Source: Agelaius tricolor
Taxonomy: Eukaryota > Chordata > Aves > Passeriformes > Icteridae
NCBI GenBank assembly: GCA_023055355.1
Contig: JALJCS010000007.1
Coordinates: 3,460,001 to 3,524,000, forward strand
Direction of reading: 5' to 3'
DNA: 64,000 nt
A program made the position numbers and the translations under genes. Shown here piece by piece: positions 9,744 to 22,400 of the stretch. Position 1 is the first letter of the stretch, and each line of letters begins with the position of its first letter. The notes under the pieces are model-generated. The model had not been told where the DNA came from, made no database searches, and was given only the letters and a program-made list of their open reading frames with translations.

Positions 9744-11746
9744 ATTTTTATATATATAAAGCTTTTAAAGAAACACTCCTTCAAAGAAAGAATGAGGAGA
9801 AAACAAACAGAAAGGAAATGCATTTTCAAGCATCAATGCCAACCTGCTGAGAAGGCTGCTACAGAATTAACTTAGTTATTTAGATTATTGTTTAGTTCAA
9901 AGAGCTGTAGGTCCTCCTGGTGGAACTTATTTGGTGAAATATATCAAATTTTATCCAGGAAAAAAGGAGAAAATAATAAATGACTGGACAAGGCTCTTTG
10001 TGCAGAAATGCAGGGACCAAGCATCTGCCTGTGGTGGATGGAGTTGAGAAGAAACTGTGACAATCAGAGGCAGCTCCAGACTTCAGAAGTTTGTACCAGT
10101 CCAAGCAAAGACTTAAATTTAGGGCCCCAAATGTTAATCAGAGCTCTGAGAAACAACTAACTGGCTTTTTGAGTAAATCAGGTTTCAGCTTTACAGGTGT
10201 TTAAGGCATAATTGTGGTTAATAAAATCTGAATTAAAGCAGAACTGGAAAGGGAATTTTCTTCCAGTTCTTGGCTGACACAGACTTTTTGTGTAACCACT
10301 GCCTCAGAGGCCTGCTTCACTCTGCTGAAATGGTGATAATAATGTTTCTTTTGTCTGTTTAGCTCTTAACCTTTTTTTGCAAGTGCTTTCTCCATGTGAC
10401 ACCCCCGTGACACCAAGCCCTGCAAATACAGACTCACCAACGGTGTGGAATCCTTATGACTAATGGCAACTCATTAAATGCACTCCAGGCACATTCTGCA
10501 CTGTTATTTAGGCATTAAACAATAATATTAACCATTAAGAGGCAGCCTGGAAGTGTTCAGGGCCAGGCTGGATGAGGATCTGGGTTGTGGTGGAAGAAGC
10601 TGAAGCTCAGGAGAGTTGTCTCAACATCCATCCATACCCAGAGGAGAAGCACAGGGAGGAGCCAGGAGATGTCCCACACCAGCTGAAGCACTCAGAGAGA
10701 GAACTCAGCACTCCTTACACTTCAGCTGAAGAGCAAACAGACACCTGGGCTGAACTTTGAGCCCCTGCCCTGCTTTCTAAAGCTGGGAGTGGAAGCTGGG
10801 TCTGAGCTGCACTCTGTAATTGTGTTTAATGGCAGAGCACCTTGCAGACACTCCAGAAGAGGGGAATTGCATCTTATTTGCATTTGTTTCTGTGCTGTAA
10901 AAGGGATTAAGGGTGACTGGCTCAGAGGAATCCTGCTTGATAAGTCTCCTGGTGCTGTTCCCTGGAAACATGGCCCACCCTCCTTCTGCAAAATAATTAC
11001 CAGGTTGTTGGCTCTATGAGAGAAAATTTAAATTTGAGAAACCCAACCCAAAGCACAGCACCCTGACTTCCACAGTGCTAGGATGTGATGTCTTGATCCC
11101 TAATTTCTATTTCTGAGACACCAGGAGCACACTGAATCACAGCACACATGGGAAACTTCGCTCTGGGTTGCGAAACTTCACTGCTCTCCTGCATGGAGGG
11201 AAACTCAGAAGTGTCATTAAACTGAACAACATTGTATGGGCTGAAAGGCCATCTTATACTATGTAAACAAACAGCTTTTAGTCCCAGAACAAGAGGTCAT
11301 TGTGCAAGATTGTGCATCATCACTGCATGCCTCAGACACCACTGACCTGGTGTGACTGAGAAAGAAGCAAAGTCCTGATAGCACTGGTTCATGTAAAAAA
11401 AAAAAAAAGTAAATTAACCTGATTCTGACAGAGATCTCCACTGCTGGTGCAATGTGAGATCCTGTAGTCTTTCCCAGAGGTGGGCCATGAGAAAGGGATT
11501 CAGGTTTGAATCACTTTCCATTCCTTCAGCTCTCTGTTGGATACCAATCCCCTGGCCTTGGCTTCCACCTTGGTGCTCTCATATGCTGTGAACTCCAGCC
11601 AAGTCCTACCCATTTTTCAGAGGGATGCTTTGGTTTATCCTTTAAAGGGGCCTTTGGTTTATCCTTTAAATGGGCACTTCTTGTTGGAGAGCTGCTATTC
11701 CTCAGAATGAACTGGAGGAGAGAGGTGATGGCACCAATGCTCACCC
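9739..11746. other. Non-coding DNA, possible small CR1 remnant
   Basis: GGAAGTGTTCAGGGCCAGGCTGGATGA at about 10549-10576 resembles the CR1 3' segment on the plus strand but is too short to call. An A run lies near 11396-11408. No gene is supported. Confidence 0.5.
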
Positions 11747-11780
11747 TGACAGTGACAGTGACAGTGACAGTGACAATGAC
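11747..11780. repeat. (TGACAG)n hexanucleotide repeat
   Basis: TGACAG is repeated about five times with one late substitution (TGACAA). In one frame it reads Asp-Ser repeats and in another Val-Thr repeats, which explains the odd open frames through it. Confidence 0.95.
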
Positions 11781-13840
11781 GTGCTGCAGCTTTCCTGGAG
11801 GCAGGAGGAGAAGAGCTGCAGCTTCCTCAGGCTTCCCACAGAGCCACTGGCACAGGCTGTGCAGGAAGACCTGCCAAGGAAGTGTCACCCTCTGGGTGTC
11901 CCAGCCAGCTCTCTCCACCTCGGGGGCTGCAGCTCAGCTCCTGGGCACAGCCAAATAAAGGTTGCTCCAGGTGCCAGCAGATTCCAGGCAATGAACACAG
12001 CCTGTACAGAGGGCTGCCTTCACCCACCAGCTGGAGAGAAACACAGCAGCCATTGAAACTTATTTTAAAATATGTAGAATTTACCCAGAAATCCTTTATG
12101 GCCTTTTTGCTCAAACACTTGTGCTATTTGGGCTCAGGATAATGCACAGAGAGATACAGGTCCCTCAAAGCTTGTGCAGAATTTAAAGTTGCTGGCTTGG
12201 ATTTTCTTTCTAAAACACAGAAGTCCCTTGATTCACCTTGGGGACAAGTGTCTGGGCTTTGAATACAAAAAGCAAATTGCCTTTTAGTCTCCAGCAGCAG
12301 CACCTGGCACTGCTGCCAGGTGGGCAGGGGGCTGACTGTGCCCACTGGAGAGGCTTCCAGTTGGGAATTCAGAACTTCAGAGGCTGGTTAGGTAGTGAGG
12401 AGGAAGCCAGAGGATCTAAGGGACATTCACTGGGGATGAGAGATTTCAGGACTGCAGGGGAACTGCCCAGAATGCACTCATTGCCAGGCCCCTCATGGTT
12501 CCCTTCAGCTCTCCCCAGAAATGCAGCTCTGCACAATGGTCCTCACTTGTTTTCACTCTCATTCCAGAGGTTACATCCCCACTCCTTCATCCCTCATCCT
12601 TGTTCCAATCCTGGCCCTCCATCTACATCCTGCCCTCTGTCTCCTTCATCTCCCATCACCCTCACCCTGCTGCTGGCTGTGCTCTCCCATTTGCCCCAGG
12701 GGTGGTCACTCCACTTTGCCCTTCCCCATCCCCCTCCCCAGATCACAACTTTCCATCTGTTTCCCACTTTCTTTGTGCATCATCTCTCAATCCTCGTCTT
12801 CACACCCAGTCACTGTACATATGTGTTTTTACACTTTCCAACCTGTCACCACTGACTACTTTTGTTTTGCTGGGACCCACTCCGAGCTCCTTCCCCGCTG
12901 TAACTCAGTGGCACAGCTCTGATTCCTTCTTACATGCCTCCAAATCCCTCCTGCTGGCTCCTGCTTCCCAACACAAGGTCTGTCCTGGCCACTGGCAGCC
13001 CCTGTCACATCTGACACCTCTTTTCTCTGTCCCTTCCTTACACTACTGATGCCTTTTGCTCCATGACTCCACTGACTTCCCACCATCCTTACCCTGTCCC
13101 ACTTTCCAGCTGTCCCGAGAGATTCCTACCCAGGAATCTACTCTGGATCCTACATGAGAAAGCCCAGCTTTCTTCTCATCACCTCTGACTCATCACTACA
13201 CTCTTCCATCTGTCTCCACTTCTCCAGAGAGGTTTCCCAGTTCCACATGGCAGAAGATGAACCAGGAGCCCACAGACCCTTCTGTCACTTTTGGTCCCTC
13301 TTCCTCTGTGACTGCACCATGGGACTGAGCACAAAGGAGAGGAGATTTGTTGGTAGTTTATCTGCACATGATCCCCCTCTTAAATTGTCAGCTGATTTCC
13401 CTTGGAAGGAACAGCCATGCCTCTTCCAACATTTTTCTTTTCACATGATAAGTGCACTTGATTCTTTCTGATACTACTAATTTTTTAAACCCTCTCCAGC
13501 TGTAGACTGGTCTCTTTTTTTTCTTCTATCTCCAAGTCCATTCATCATTTTGAGTGGCTCCTTTCTTCCTTTCTCATTCTAGGCCCTCTTCTAACAATTT
13601 CCTGCCATGGAGACACACTGGAAACACACTCAGTCTCATTAAATGAGCTAATTAAATGAACTTTTCCAAGTCTTCACCCAGCCAATGTTTTTACTTACAC
13701 CACCCTTTACCCTGAGCTGCAGTTGCTTGCTGATTCTGTCCCTAGATTTTAAACTTCTTTTAGCACATGAAAGGAGGACCCATCCCATGTGTAGCCTTGC
13801 CTTTAATCCTTCATGTTAATTCTTGTGGGCAACCTCATCT
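11781..13840. other. Non-coding DNA with a pyrimidine-rich stretch
   Basis: From about 12540 to 13100 the plus strand is strongly C/T-rich, giving long Pro/Ser-rich open frames on three overlapping registers. This is compositional and none shows a domain. Just upstream, a GGTTTATCCTTTAAA motif occurs twice at about 11632 and 11656. No known repeat family is recognised. Confidence 0.5.
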
Positions 13841-14045
13841 TCAGGGAGAATGTTCAGGGCTGGCAGAGACTTCATGGGAATGTCAGGCCCATCCCTGGGA
13901 GCAGAGCAGGCCCAGCCATCCTTGATGAACCATTTTTGGCTACCTAGGTTGGAACAACCTCCAATGACAGAGACTGCAGAGCTATTCCAGACACTTTAAA
14001 CCTGATTTTGTTTTTTAGACTGGTAGAAAGATTTTTTTCTTGATG
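13841..14045 (-). mobile_element. Degenerate CR1-like fragment
   Basis: GTTCAGGGCTGGCAGAGACTT, GTTGGAACAACCTCCAATGAC and ATTCCAGACACTTTAAACC follow the order of the minus-strand CR1 3' region (tail, ‘great cutting’ spacer, ‘group of cysteine-less 3' text’) with many substitutions. An old copy is likely; other old repeats are possible. Confidence 0.45.
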
Positions 14046-15358
14046 TCTGACTTATTCCTGCCATAATTTAAGCCTGGGACTTCTTGCCTTAATGACCACA
14101 GAGAAGGAGGATGGATTCATCTTTGCATCACCCTTTTATATTACAATATTGTGTCCCATCCCTCACTTTTGCAGACCAAACCACCCCAGTTCTTCCACAG
14201 CCATGTCCATCTAATCCCTGTTCTCCTTGCTCTCCATTCCAGCTGTGGATCTTTCCTGGAGCACAGTTCATTCACATCCTTATTTGTGCTCACTACAGCA
14301 AACAGATGAGTTTGAATCTCCTGCAGACTCTTTTGCTCCACATATCCCAGAGTTGAACAATTGTTTTTTTCCTGAAGAAATACCAGAGAGCAGGCAGAGC
14401 TACATGGTTGTTTTCTTCTCAGCTAAGCCCAGTACTTTACATAAGACCTTGTTGAACAAAATCCCATTTTTCACCTGGTTTTTCTGACACCTTTGTATCA
14501 TTTGGGATTTAACCAGTAAGATCAAAGGTCCCTGTGGTTGCTTTGTCCAGCTTACACAAACTCCCTCTGTAATCTCTCTAAATTATGTGGTCTCCCACCC
14601 ATCCAGGCAGCTAAAAATCCCCTCTGTGGCCTTTTAATCCCTTACATCTGTGCTCAGACAGCACATTTTTTTCTTTAGCCTTAATAAATAAAAGCTCCTT
14701 CTGCTTCTACACATCTTAAATACTGCAGAGAGATAGTTTCCCTCACCTTGGTACACCCTGTCCATGGGGAATTTCCCTCACCCTCAAAACAGCACCAAAC
14801 CATCAGCATCTCATCATCCCTTCACACACCATCCCTCCTGGATGCTGGGCTTCCAACCTGCTCTGTGTTTGGCCAGCAGTTCCCCTTCCATCTTCAGTTT
14901 GCCACTTCACAAGCACCTCTGGGTTTTTCTCCCAAGTTCCCCCTACATTCCAGGGCAGATTTGTGGAAAGAACTCTCAGGAACTTCATTTCCCTCTTTAA
15001 AGTCTTCTTAAAACTTTTGTCTTTGCCAGGAAAGCTGCAATAAATAAATGCAGGAAGGAATACAACAGTGAATGCTGAGAAAACCAAATTCCCTCCAGAT
15101 TATTGTCCCCTGATCGCACTCCTTCACCTGCTGCCCTGCACTTCTAATCCTAAATTTTTTGGGAAGGAGCTTCTCTCTCTCCAATATCTGGCTGTACTAG
15201 ACCCAATCCAATGGTGTCCCAGTTTCTGACTGGTGCCCTAGACAGAATCTAACAACAAATACCCCAAAGCCATAGCAGACCATGCTGGAAATTTCAATTT
15301 GATAGAGAGTGGCTGCAAGTGGTTTGCAGCTGACCACAACCTGGCCCTTCCTGGATTG
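14046..15358. other. Non-coding DNA, no recognised element
   Basis: No repeat or gene seen. Open frames of 60-90 residues overlap on both strands without domain features. Confidence 0.5.
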
Positions 15359-15485
15359 TCAGGGTGATGATATCAGCTCATTTCCCAGCAAGAAAAGGTG
15401 TTAAAAAGACACCAAAATTAGCTTCAACGTAAGCTTGATGTCATTTTCTGCATGGCCCTTGTGTGAAAAGAAATATCATCTTCTA
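15359..15485 (+). repeat. Unclassified dispersed repeat, copy 1
   Basis: The block TCAGGGTGATGATATCAGCT, then CATTTCCCAGCAAG, GACACCAAAATTAGCT and GCATGGCCCTTGTGTGA, recurs at 29589-29717 in the same orientation. The first ~65 bases differ at about six positions; the second half is more diverged. The flanks do not match. I cannot place it in CR1 or the LTR families seen here. Confidence 0.75.
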
Positions 15486-15663
15486 AGGTCGCTCCTTTGG
15501 TTTGGAAGTAAAATACCCATTTTTTATGGGCAGTGGAGGGAAAGGAGCACTCTTGTGATAAAGATTTCAAGGAACAAAGAGAAAACCTTAGTTTTCAAAG
15601 TCCCTGGACATGGTGCTGCTAAGCAGAAAGCCCATAAGGAAATCCAGCAGTAAATAAAATATC

Positions 15664-16364
15664 ATTCTTTCCTGGTTTCAGCCTGAAACAGCATTACATT
15701 GATCAGTGTTCCAGATTGCAAGGCAAGATGGACTCTATCGCCATCTGCATGGCAGCTGTCTTTTGTCAAGTGGGCAGTTTACCTTATCTCTTCCACAATC
15801 ATTCTTCCCTCAGGAGGGGACATCTGCTGATAACAGCCATTGAATGTCCCTGCATGGCTGATAAGAACTGCAGCATCCCATTGGGAGATGTGAGCCCAGA
15901 GGGAGGAGCCAAGCATTCCTGCCTGGATATAATCTGGAGATTCTGGAACACCAGCACGGCTTCTCCACTGCATTCCCAGAGGAGGAGCAGCAGCTGCCTC
16001 TTGCCCTGGATCTTCAGAGGCAGAGACTGCACCTTTCTCCAGGATCCCTGCTCCAGCAGAGCCACCCCTGACACTGCAGGAGGGCTGAGCCACAATTCCA
16101 ATGGTTCTGCTGCCAGCACCCTGACCCACAGGGTGTCAGGCTGGGTTCTGACTCTGGCACTGTTGTTTTGGTTTACTGCATTGTTTATTTTATCCTTTTA
16201 TTTTCTTCCTGATTATAGAACTGTTATTTCCTGCTCCCATATTTGTAGCCTGAGAGCCCCTAATTTAAATTTTATAGGAATTTGGAGGGAGGGGGTTTAC
16301 ATTTTCCATTTCAGGGGAGGCTCCTGCCTTCCTTAGCAGGCACCTGTCTTTCCAAACCAAGACA
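15664..16364 (+). mobile_element. ERVL-like LTR (passerine type)
   Basis: The order of segments (TTTCAGCCTGAAACAGC, GACATCTGCTGATAACAGCC, GGGAGATGTGAGCCC, GCCTGGATATAATCTGG, AGGCAGAGACTGCACC, GTTTACATTTTCCATTTC, then AAACCAAGACA) is one I recognise from passerine ERV LTRs. GATATAAT near 15925 is a candidate TATA box. The left edge is set by the CCTGGTTTCAG motif and is uncertain; the right end CA is at 16364. No TSD is clear. Frames of up to 206 residues inside it are not genes. Confidence 0.8.
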
Positions 16365-18056
16365 GCCAGCAACTTTAAAAGGTCAGAAAGTGTGAGCACC
16401 TCCCCTTGTTTTGCAGGAGCTGCACTAACCCTGCAGACCTGTGCCTGTAAATAAAGGACAAAAAGCAGCTCTGAAGAAGGACACAGGCACTAAGAAAAAG
16501 CCCTCTGTGTGTAGCAGCAGTAGCAGCACTGGAGCTGCTCAGAAGGCAGTGCTCTGTATTTGTGTTTACATATTGATTGTTTTGAAGCCTCTTTCAGTTC
16601 CAGGAATGGGAGACTATAAAAAATGATATATATATTTGTGGTTTGGCACCCAAAGAGAGCTTCAACTCATGCATCATCGCTGTCTGCCAACATCTGCAAA
16701 TTATTACACGTTGGTTTGGTTTGGGGGAATTTTTTTTAAGCCTCAAACTACAAAACTAACGTCACTCGGCGGTTGCACCTACTGCCGAGGAACAGGGTGG
16801 GACTTTGGGAAGGGATTTTCACCAGGGCAGGTCACTGAGTTTACTAATAAACAGGATTTTATGGTAATGCCTGCTGCACTAGGGAGCAACTTCTAGCTAA
16901 ATAAAACTCAGACAGAAACTTCAGTTGGCTTTCGAGAACGACTGCTGAGTGAAGACATGGAGGTTTACTTTTGAAACCACCTTCCAGTGAAAACGTAACT
17001 GCACCATAGCATGAAGACACCTCAGCCTGTCAGAGGAGGGAAGTGATCTGCACAGAGGGTTTTGGAACCATCTGTGTGAGCAGTGGGGAGCTGGCAGAGC
17101 CTGGAGCCCCAAACACTTGGCAGCGATCCGTGCGCAGAAAATGCCGGTGCCAGAAGAGCTCACCACAGGCTTACACAAGCCCAGCAGATCTCGTGACCAG
17201 CACACAGCAGAGCAGATGTTGTGCACAGGGAACCATCCCTAACCAGAATCTGCCTCAGGCACAACTAGGGAAGGAAGCACCGTCCTGGAAAATTAAGCCA
17301 CAGCTGCCAGGCAGCAGCAAATTCTTGCTCGGAATGGATCAGGTGGCATCGAGGTGTCAAAGTCAAACCTCATCAGCCTCAGCAAATGTAGCACAGGTTT
17401 TTTTTTTCGCTATGAACAAGCAGTGATAGGCAAACAGGAACATTGTGACATGAACTTCTTGCAGGTCTAATTTCAAGATCACAGCAGCAAACCCCACCTC
17501 TGCATGGAAAAATGGTGCTTCATGAGGCTGGGTGTGTATTTGCAGAGAGAACAGGCTTGGTCATAGCACAGATGGGTAGCCAGAGCTTCTTTGGAATGGA
17601 GTAGAAAAGGAGATCTAAAAACTACTGATTAAAAAACTCAAGTTCAGGCCCTTTTTCTTTAACTGTTACATTTCAGGCTCCTTTATCTTCATTGCCATTT
17701 TAGCTTTACTTCGAATGAAATCTGTCAGCAGCATAGGCTCAGTGTTAGCCTGGCATGAAACTAAATTCATCCCCTGGTTGATCTTGCTTCCCAGGATAAA
17801 TTTATCCTAAACTTTCAGCAGGCCCACAGCACTGAAGGTTACTGCTCTGCTTGCTGCAGGCAGCAGGCCCATGGGAAACACCCAAGCCACAACAAAAGGT
17901 CTGTAAAGAGAAAAATTAGAAATGCAAGTTTGCAAAGCCCACGCTTTGTAAGCCACAGTGAAACAGCTGAATCTGCTGTAGGGGAAGATGGAAAGGCCAG
18001 AAACAAATATTTCTGCATGGACATGACTCCACCAGCAGGAGCCATAAAAGGTTTAA
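16365..18056. other. Non-coding DNA with a CpG/CRE-containing part
   Basis: The stretch 16740-17160 has more CpG than its surroundings and includes AACGTCAC (a half-CRE, about 16758) followed by a short inverted repeat CTCGGC/GCCGAG. A 127-residue open frame at 17043-17426 has no domain I recognise. A T run sits at 17399-17408. No mobile element is recognised. Confidence 0.45.
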
Positions 18057-18230
18057 ACAGATTTCCCAGAGAAGCTGTGGGTACCCCATCCCTGGAAGTG
18101 TCCAAGGCCAGGCTGGACAGGGCTCTGAGCAGCCTGGGATAATGGAAGGTGTCTCTTCCCATGGCATGGGGTGGAATTGGATGATCTTTAAGGCCCATTC
18201 CAACCCAAACCATTCCATGATTCTATGATA
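18057..18230 (+). mobile_element. CR1 3' fragment
   Basis: CCCATCCCTGGAAGTGTCC, AAGGCCAGGCTGGACAGGG, GAGCAGCCTGGGATAATGG and GATCTTTAAGGCCCATTCCA end in the CR1 tail CCATGATTCTATGAT. The copy is complete at its 3' end and 5'-truncated, the usual CR1 pattern. Confidence 0.96.
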
Positions 18231-20149
18231 AACATCAAGAAGCAGCTCTCCTTATCAAGAATATTAATTAATTAAACCTAGACCAGGACAGCAATCCTCC
18301 CCTCACTTGCCCTGGACTGATATTTTATCCATTCAGTTTCAGCAAGGTTTCCTCTCTCACTCACAAGATGAATCCCAGGTCAGCACAAACAGTCAGACAC
18401 CTTCAAATCCCCCAGGTTCTGCCTGCTCTTTTTAAAATCCAACACAATGATTTTTCCATGCCAAACCATGGAAACCCAGCTACTTTCCCCTGCTCCTGCT
18501 GAAGGTGAGGAGGTTTTCCTTAGTCCACAAGTCACCATGTAAATGGCCAGGTTCCCAATTGTCACCCCTGTAACAGAGCATGGCAAACATGTGCTGCCTC
18601 TCAGCTGCCACAGCTTAAAGTCCAGCTTATTATTTAATACATAATCTTGAATGGGTGAGTCATAAACCAGCCTGCTTTTCTGCTAAGGGAATAGTAACTT
18701 TTGGGGAAGGAGCAAACAACTCTTCAGCCTCCTGCAGCAGGGCTGGATGGAGCCCTTCACATTTTGAAATCTGAAATCCCATGTGGGATGGGCCAAGGGC
18801 ATGGTGTGACTCCAATCATCTCACTCCCTTCAAAGAGAAATCAGAAGAAAATGAAAATATCTCAAACTTGCTTTAGCACTCATGTTTCTCAATGCACTTG
18901 CCCTTCTTCTGCAGCCTTGGGGTTCCTATCCCTTTCTTTGAGTCTCCCTGAGATCTGCAATCTCAGCTTTAAAAGTCACTGGAATTTCTCGCTCCCCTCC
19001 TTAAAACTCCCCATTGTTTAAATTCTCCCTCCCACACAACCTGACTGTAAACAGATGGTAAAATTCGGTGTGATGCTGTGTACAGTAAAATCACCTGTTT
19101 GCTGCCCAGGCATTATCAGTGATTTTCCACAGGATTCCCATGAATTCCAGCCTGTGTTTGCTGTGTGGCAGCAGGGACAGAGCCTGTCTGGGCAGGGCAC
19201 TGGGACACAGGGTGAGCACAAGCAGTGATGGGTGACAGTCCTGGCCAAAGGGGAATGGGGAGGGCTGTGGGAGAACTCCTGCATGGCCACGGGGTGGGTA
19301 GAGGGTGTTGTGGCTGCCCTGTGCATGGAACTGCTCCTCAGAATGGTGGAGAGGGGGCCTGGGCAAGACCTGGCTCTGCCCTCTGGCCTTTCAGCCCTGG
19401 TAAGGGGGTGATGCTTCCGTCTTTCAAGCAGGGATTGGGGGGGAAAAGTATCTGGAAAGTATCTGGAAAGCCCAGCTGGGACAGCCAAAGAGATCTGGAA
19501 AATCCAGATTCTCCTGCTGAGACAACTTGGAGATGGGTCAGGATGCTCCCAAAGACAAAGCAGAAAGAAGCAAATGAAGAGTTAAGCAAAACTAAACAGG
19601 AGATGAACAAAAATAGTCCTGAACGTCTGATACACCATAAATCCTGTTCTTCAGTGAAACATGAATGCTTTGCAAGTCTGAACCATCTGTTAAGACCTTT
19701 CCCCAGTCAAATCTGGAGGCCAGGCTTGCTCACACAGTGTCCATGAAGATAAAACCCCTCCCAGTCCGTGTCACTGGAGCTGGGGCACAAGGAAGGAGCC
19801 CAAGCCCACGTCCCCAAGCTCTGCAGGGTGCAGGCAGCCACTGACCCAGGTCACAGCAGCACCCACACAGTGACCTGACTCCCAGCACCTCATGAGGGCC
19901 AAGCTGTAATTTAGACAAAGCTGGTGATTTTCTATCAGCTCCAGCAAGGTGAAGGGGTTGAACCCATGAGCTCACACAGCTTGGCGTCATCTAACTCAGC
20001 TGGCAGCACCAAGGGGATGAACTGCTGGTGCCCTGTGCCTCAGCCATGGCAAAGAAAGCTGGAGAAACAGCTCAGCAGCACTGTCCTGTGGGCAGGGTGG
20101 GGGACAGCCTCTTTTTCCAAAAGGAAATCGCCTCAGGTTCCACCAGGGA
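18231..20149. other. Non-coding DNA, no recognised element
   Basis: A small direct repeat GTATCTGGAAA occurs twice at about 19448 and 19458. Several 90-170-residue open frames overlap on both strands with no domain; I do not call them. Confidence 0.5.
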
Positions 20150-20370
20150 AGGTCCAGGATGAAAAACAGAAGGAATTTCTTCACGGAAAGGGTTGTCAGG
20201 CGTTGGAAGGAGCTACCCAGGAAGGTGTTCAAGAAACAACTGGACCAGTGTTCTAATTTGGTTGAAAAGGTGGTGATCCATGAAGGCTTGCACAAGATCA
20301 TTTTGGAGTCTTGTCCAATTTTAACAATTTTTGGAATATTTTCCAATTTTAACCATTCTATGAGTCTGTG
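20150..20370 (+). mobile_element. CR1 3' fragment, older subfamily
   Basis: GGAATTTCTTCACGGAAAGGG, GTCAGGCGTTGGAAGGAGCT, TTGAAAAGGTGGTGATCCATG and the tail CCATTCTATGAGTCTGTG are CR1 landmarks in order on the plus strand. Substitutions throughout point to an older copy than those at 2.8, 24.3 or 52.2 kb. Confidence 0.92.
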
Positions 20371-21739
20371 TTTCCCTATTCAACAAGGGTGCTGCTGGGA
20401 CCAGGTAGGACAATCCTTTTCCCAGGTCTATCTCTGCCAGATGTGCCCATTCTCATTCTCCAGTTCAGTGCATCTCCTCCAAGCCTGCACAAAAAAAAAA
20501 AAAATTCCAATTTTCCCCCACGCCGCTTTTAGACACACACTCCATTCCACACTTCCCATGGGGCATTTCCCACTGGATCTACTCTGTTGTAAACTCCAAC
20601 AGATGCTTGCCAAAAATAATTCTATCCAAGACAAACAAACAAAATAGCCCCAACAGCATGGCTGGAGTTGGTGTGGTGCAATTGTCGTGCAATGTGGTTC
20701 GCTGACCGCTCCATCGCTCCCCTGTCATTACTGGTAAATTATTCAATCTTTTATCAAGGAAAATGCTTTAAACATGCAATCATCTATTGTTTATCTTGTG
20801 CTCTGAAAGTGTGTGTGGCTGTGCCAGATATGTCCTAAATTCTTTGGTTTTATCTGCCTAGTTGTACACAGACGCCAATGTAAATAATAACCAGGTACAC
20901 ACACACACACACACCTACGAGTAAGGTAATGGATCCAACCCTCTTCTGATCTTTCTCTTTCATCTCCAAGGAAAGAGAAGAGCAAAAAAACCCCACTGTT
21001 CCACCTCCACTGTGCTCACACGATCCCATCACCACCAGCTTGCCCTGCTCCAGTTCCAGTGGGGATTTTCCTGAGCAGTGTGGGACTGGGATGTTTTTTA
21101 GCACAGATTTACCGAGTGACCTTAATGACCAGATGGCATCAAGGCTTTGAGGGGTGAGTTCTCAGCTGGGAAGATCTGCAAGGGAATCATCTGTATAACT
21201 AGAAAACAAGAGGTGTGGGCATCTTGGAGCTGAACATGTGTTGGAGATGGGGATTCCTGGCTGGAGTAAAACCAGTTTTCTATGGGTTACTCAGGAGGGC
21301 AGAGCAGGTGGCACTGGACCCTCTGTGCCTAGGCTGGTTCTCCCTCTCCCTGCCTGCTTTGAGCTGCCCAGGAGTGATGTCTTCTGGAGCAGCTGGAATC
21401 ACCACGCTGCTTGCAGAGGTTAATGGGACAGGCAGATTTCCAAGTGGGAAGCTTTGCCCAAAAGTGGGTTAGCAAGAGGGCGGGGAGGAGACAGGCCCTT
21501 GCAAAAACAAAAATTCACTTATCCAGCAGTTGTGACTGGGCAAGGCCACTCACAGGGTGACAGAGGCAAAGCCCAGCGTGACAGATGTTATCTAATATGG
21601 GGAAGTGGATCAGGTCACTCATCTCCAGGGAGGATCTGCTGCCTTGGAATGGTGCTGGTGGAAATCCTGCACTGAGGGGTGTCCAGCTCAGGCTGGGTGT
21701 TGTACTAGGGAGCAGGACTGTCCCCCAAACAGGAACATG
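20371..21739. other. Non-coding DNA, possible conserved element
   Basis: GTGCAATTGTCGTGCAATGT and neighbours (20675-20830) look non-repetitive with retained CpG and could be conserved non-coding DNA; this cannot be tested here. No gene. Confidence 0.45.
20897..20914. repeat. (AC)9 microsatellite
   Basis: Nine uninterrupted AC units. Confidence 0.95.
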
Positions 21740-22400
21740 AAATCATAGCATGGTTTGGGTTGGAAGGAACCTTAAAGATCATCAAGTTCCAAGATGTAGG
21801 CAGGGACATCTTCCACTTGAACAGGTTGTTCCAAGTCCCATCCAACCTGGCCTTGGACACTGCCAGGGATCCAGGGGCAGTCACAGCTGCTCTGGGCACC
21901 CTGTGCCAGGGGCTCACCACCCTCACAGGGAATATTCCTTCCTAATATCCAGTGTAACCCTAACCTCTGGCACTGGGAGCCATTCCCCCTTGTCCTGTCC
22001 CTCCATCCCCTGGAAACTGTCTCTCTCCAGCTTTTTTATCAGCTCCTTCAGGCCCTGCAAGGCCACCCTGAGCTCAGCCCAAAGCTTCTCCTGTGCAGGT
22101 GAACAATCCCAGCTGTGCCAGCCTTTCCTCCCAGCAGAGCTGCTCCATCCCTCTGCTCATCCTGGAGCCTCCTCTGGGCTCTCTGCAGCAGCTCCAGCTC
22201 CTCCCTGGGCTGGGCCCAGGCCTGGGGCAGCTCTGCAGGTGGGGAATCACCTGAGCAGGGAACAGGGGCACAATCCCAATCCCTTTCCTGCTGGTCACAT
22301 TGTGGGATCAGGCCAGGGCACATTTGGTTTCTGATCCCAGCACACACAGACAGGGCATGTCCAGCTCTCACCCACCAGCACCCCCAGTCCATCTTTTCTG
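21740..22400 (-). mobile_element. CR1 LINE 3' fragment, ~660 bp
   Basis: It opens with AAATCATAGCATGGTTTGGG and TTGGAAGGAACCTTAAAGATC, the reverse complement of the CR1 3' tail and adjacent region, and continues through CAGCCCAAAGCTTCTCCTGTG and CAGCTCCAGCTCCTCCCTGG to CACCAGCACCCCCAGTCC. This is the longest CR1 of this subfamily in the window. It shares its central part with 34068-34432. 5'-truncated near 22400. Confidence 0.95.

Noticed and set aside
11526..11958. Protein with Asp-Ser or Val-Thr repeats
   Set aside because: Produced by the (TGACAG)n repeat; both strands give long frames there for the same reason.
12495..13049. Pro/Ser-rich exon
   Set aside because: Three overlapping frames are all open because the DNA is C/T-rich; no domain or splice structure.
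15716..16336. 206-residue open frame as a protein
   Set aside because: It lies wholly inside an ERVL-like LTR and corresponds to U3-R text.
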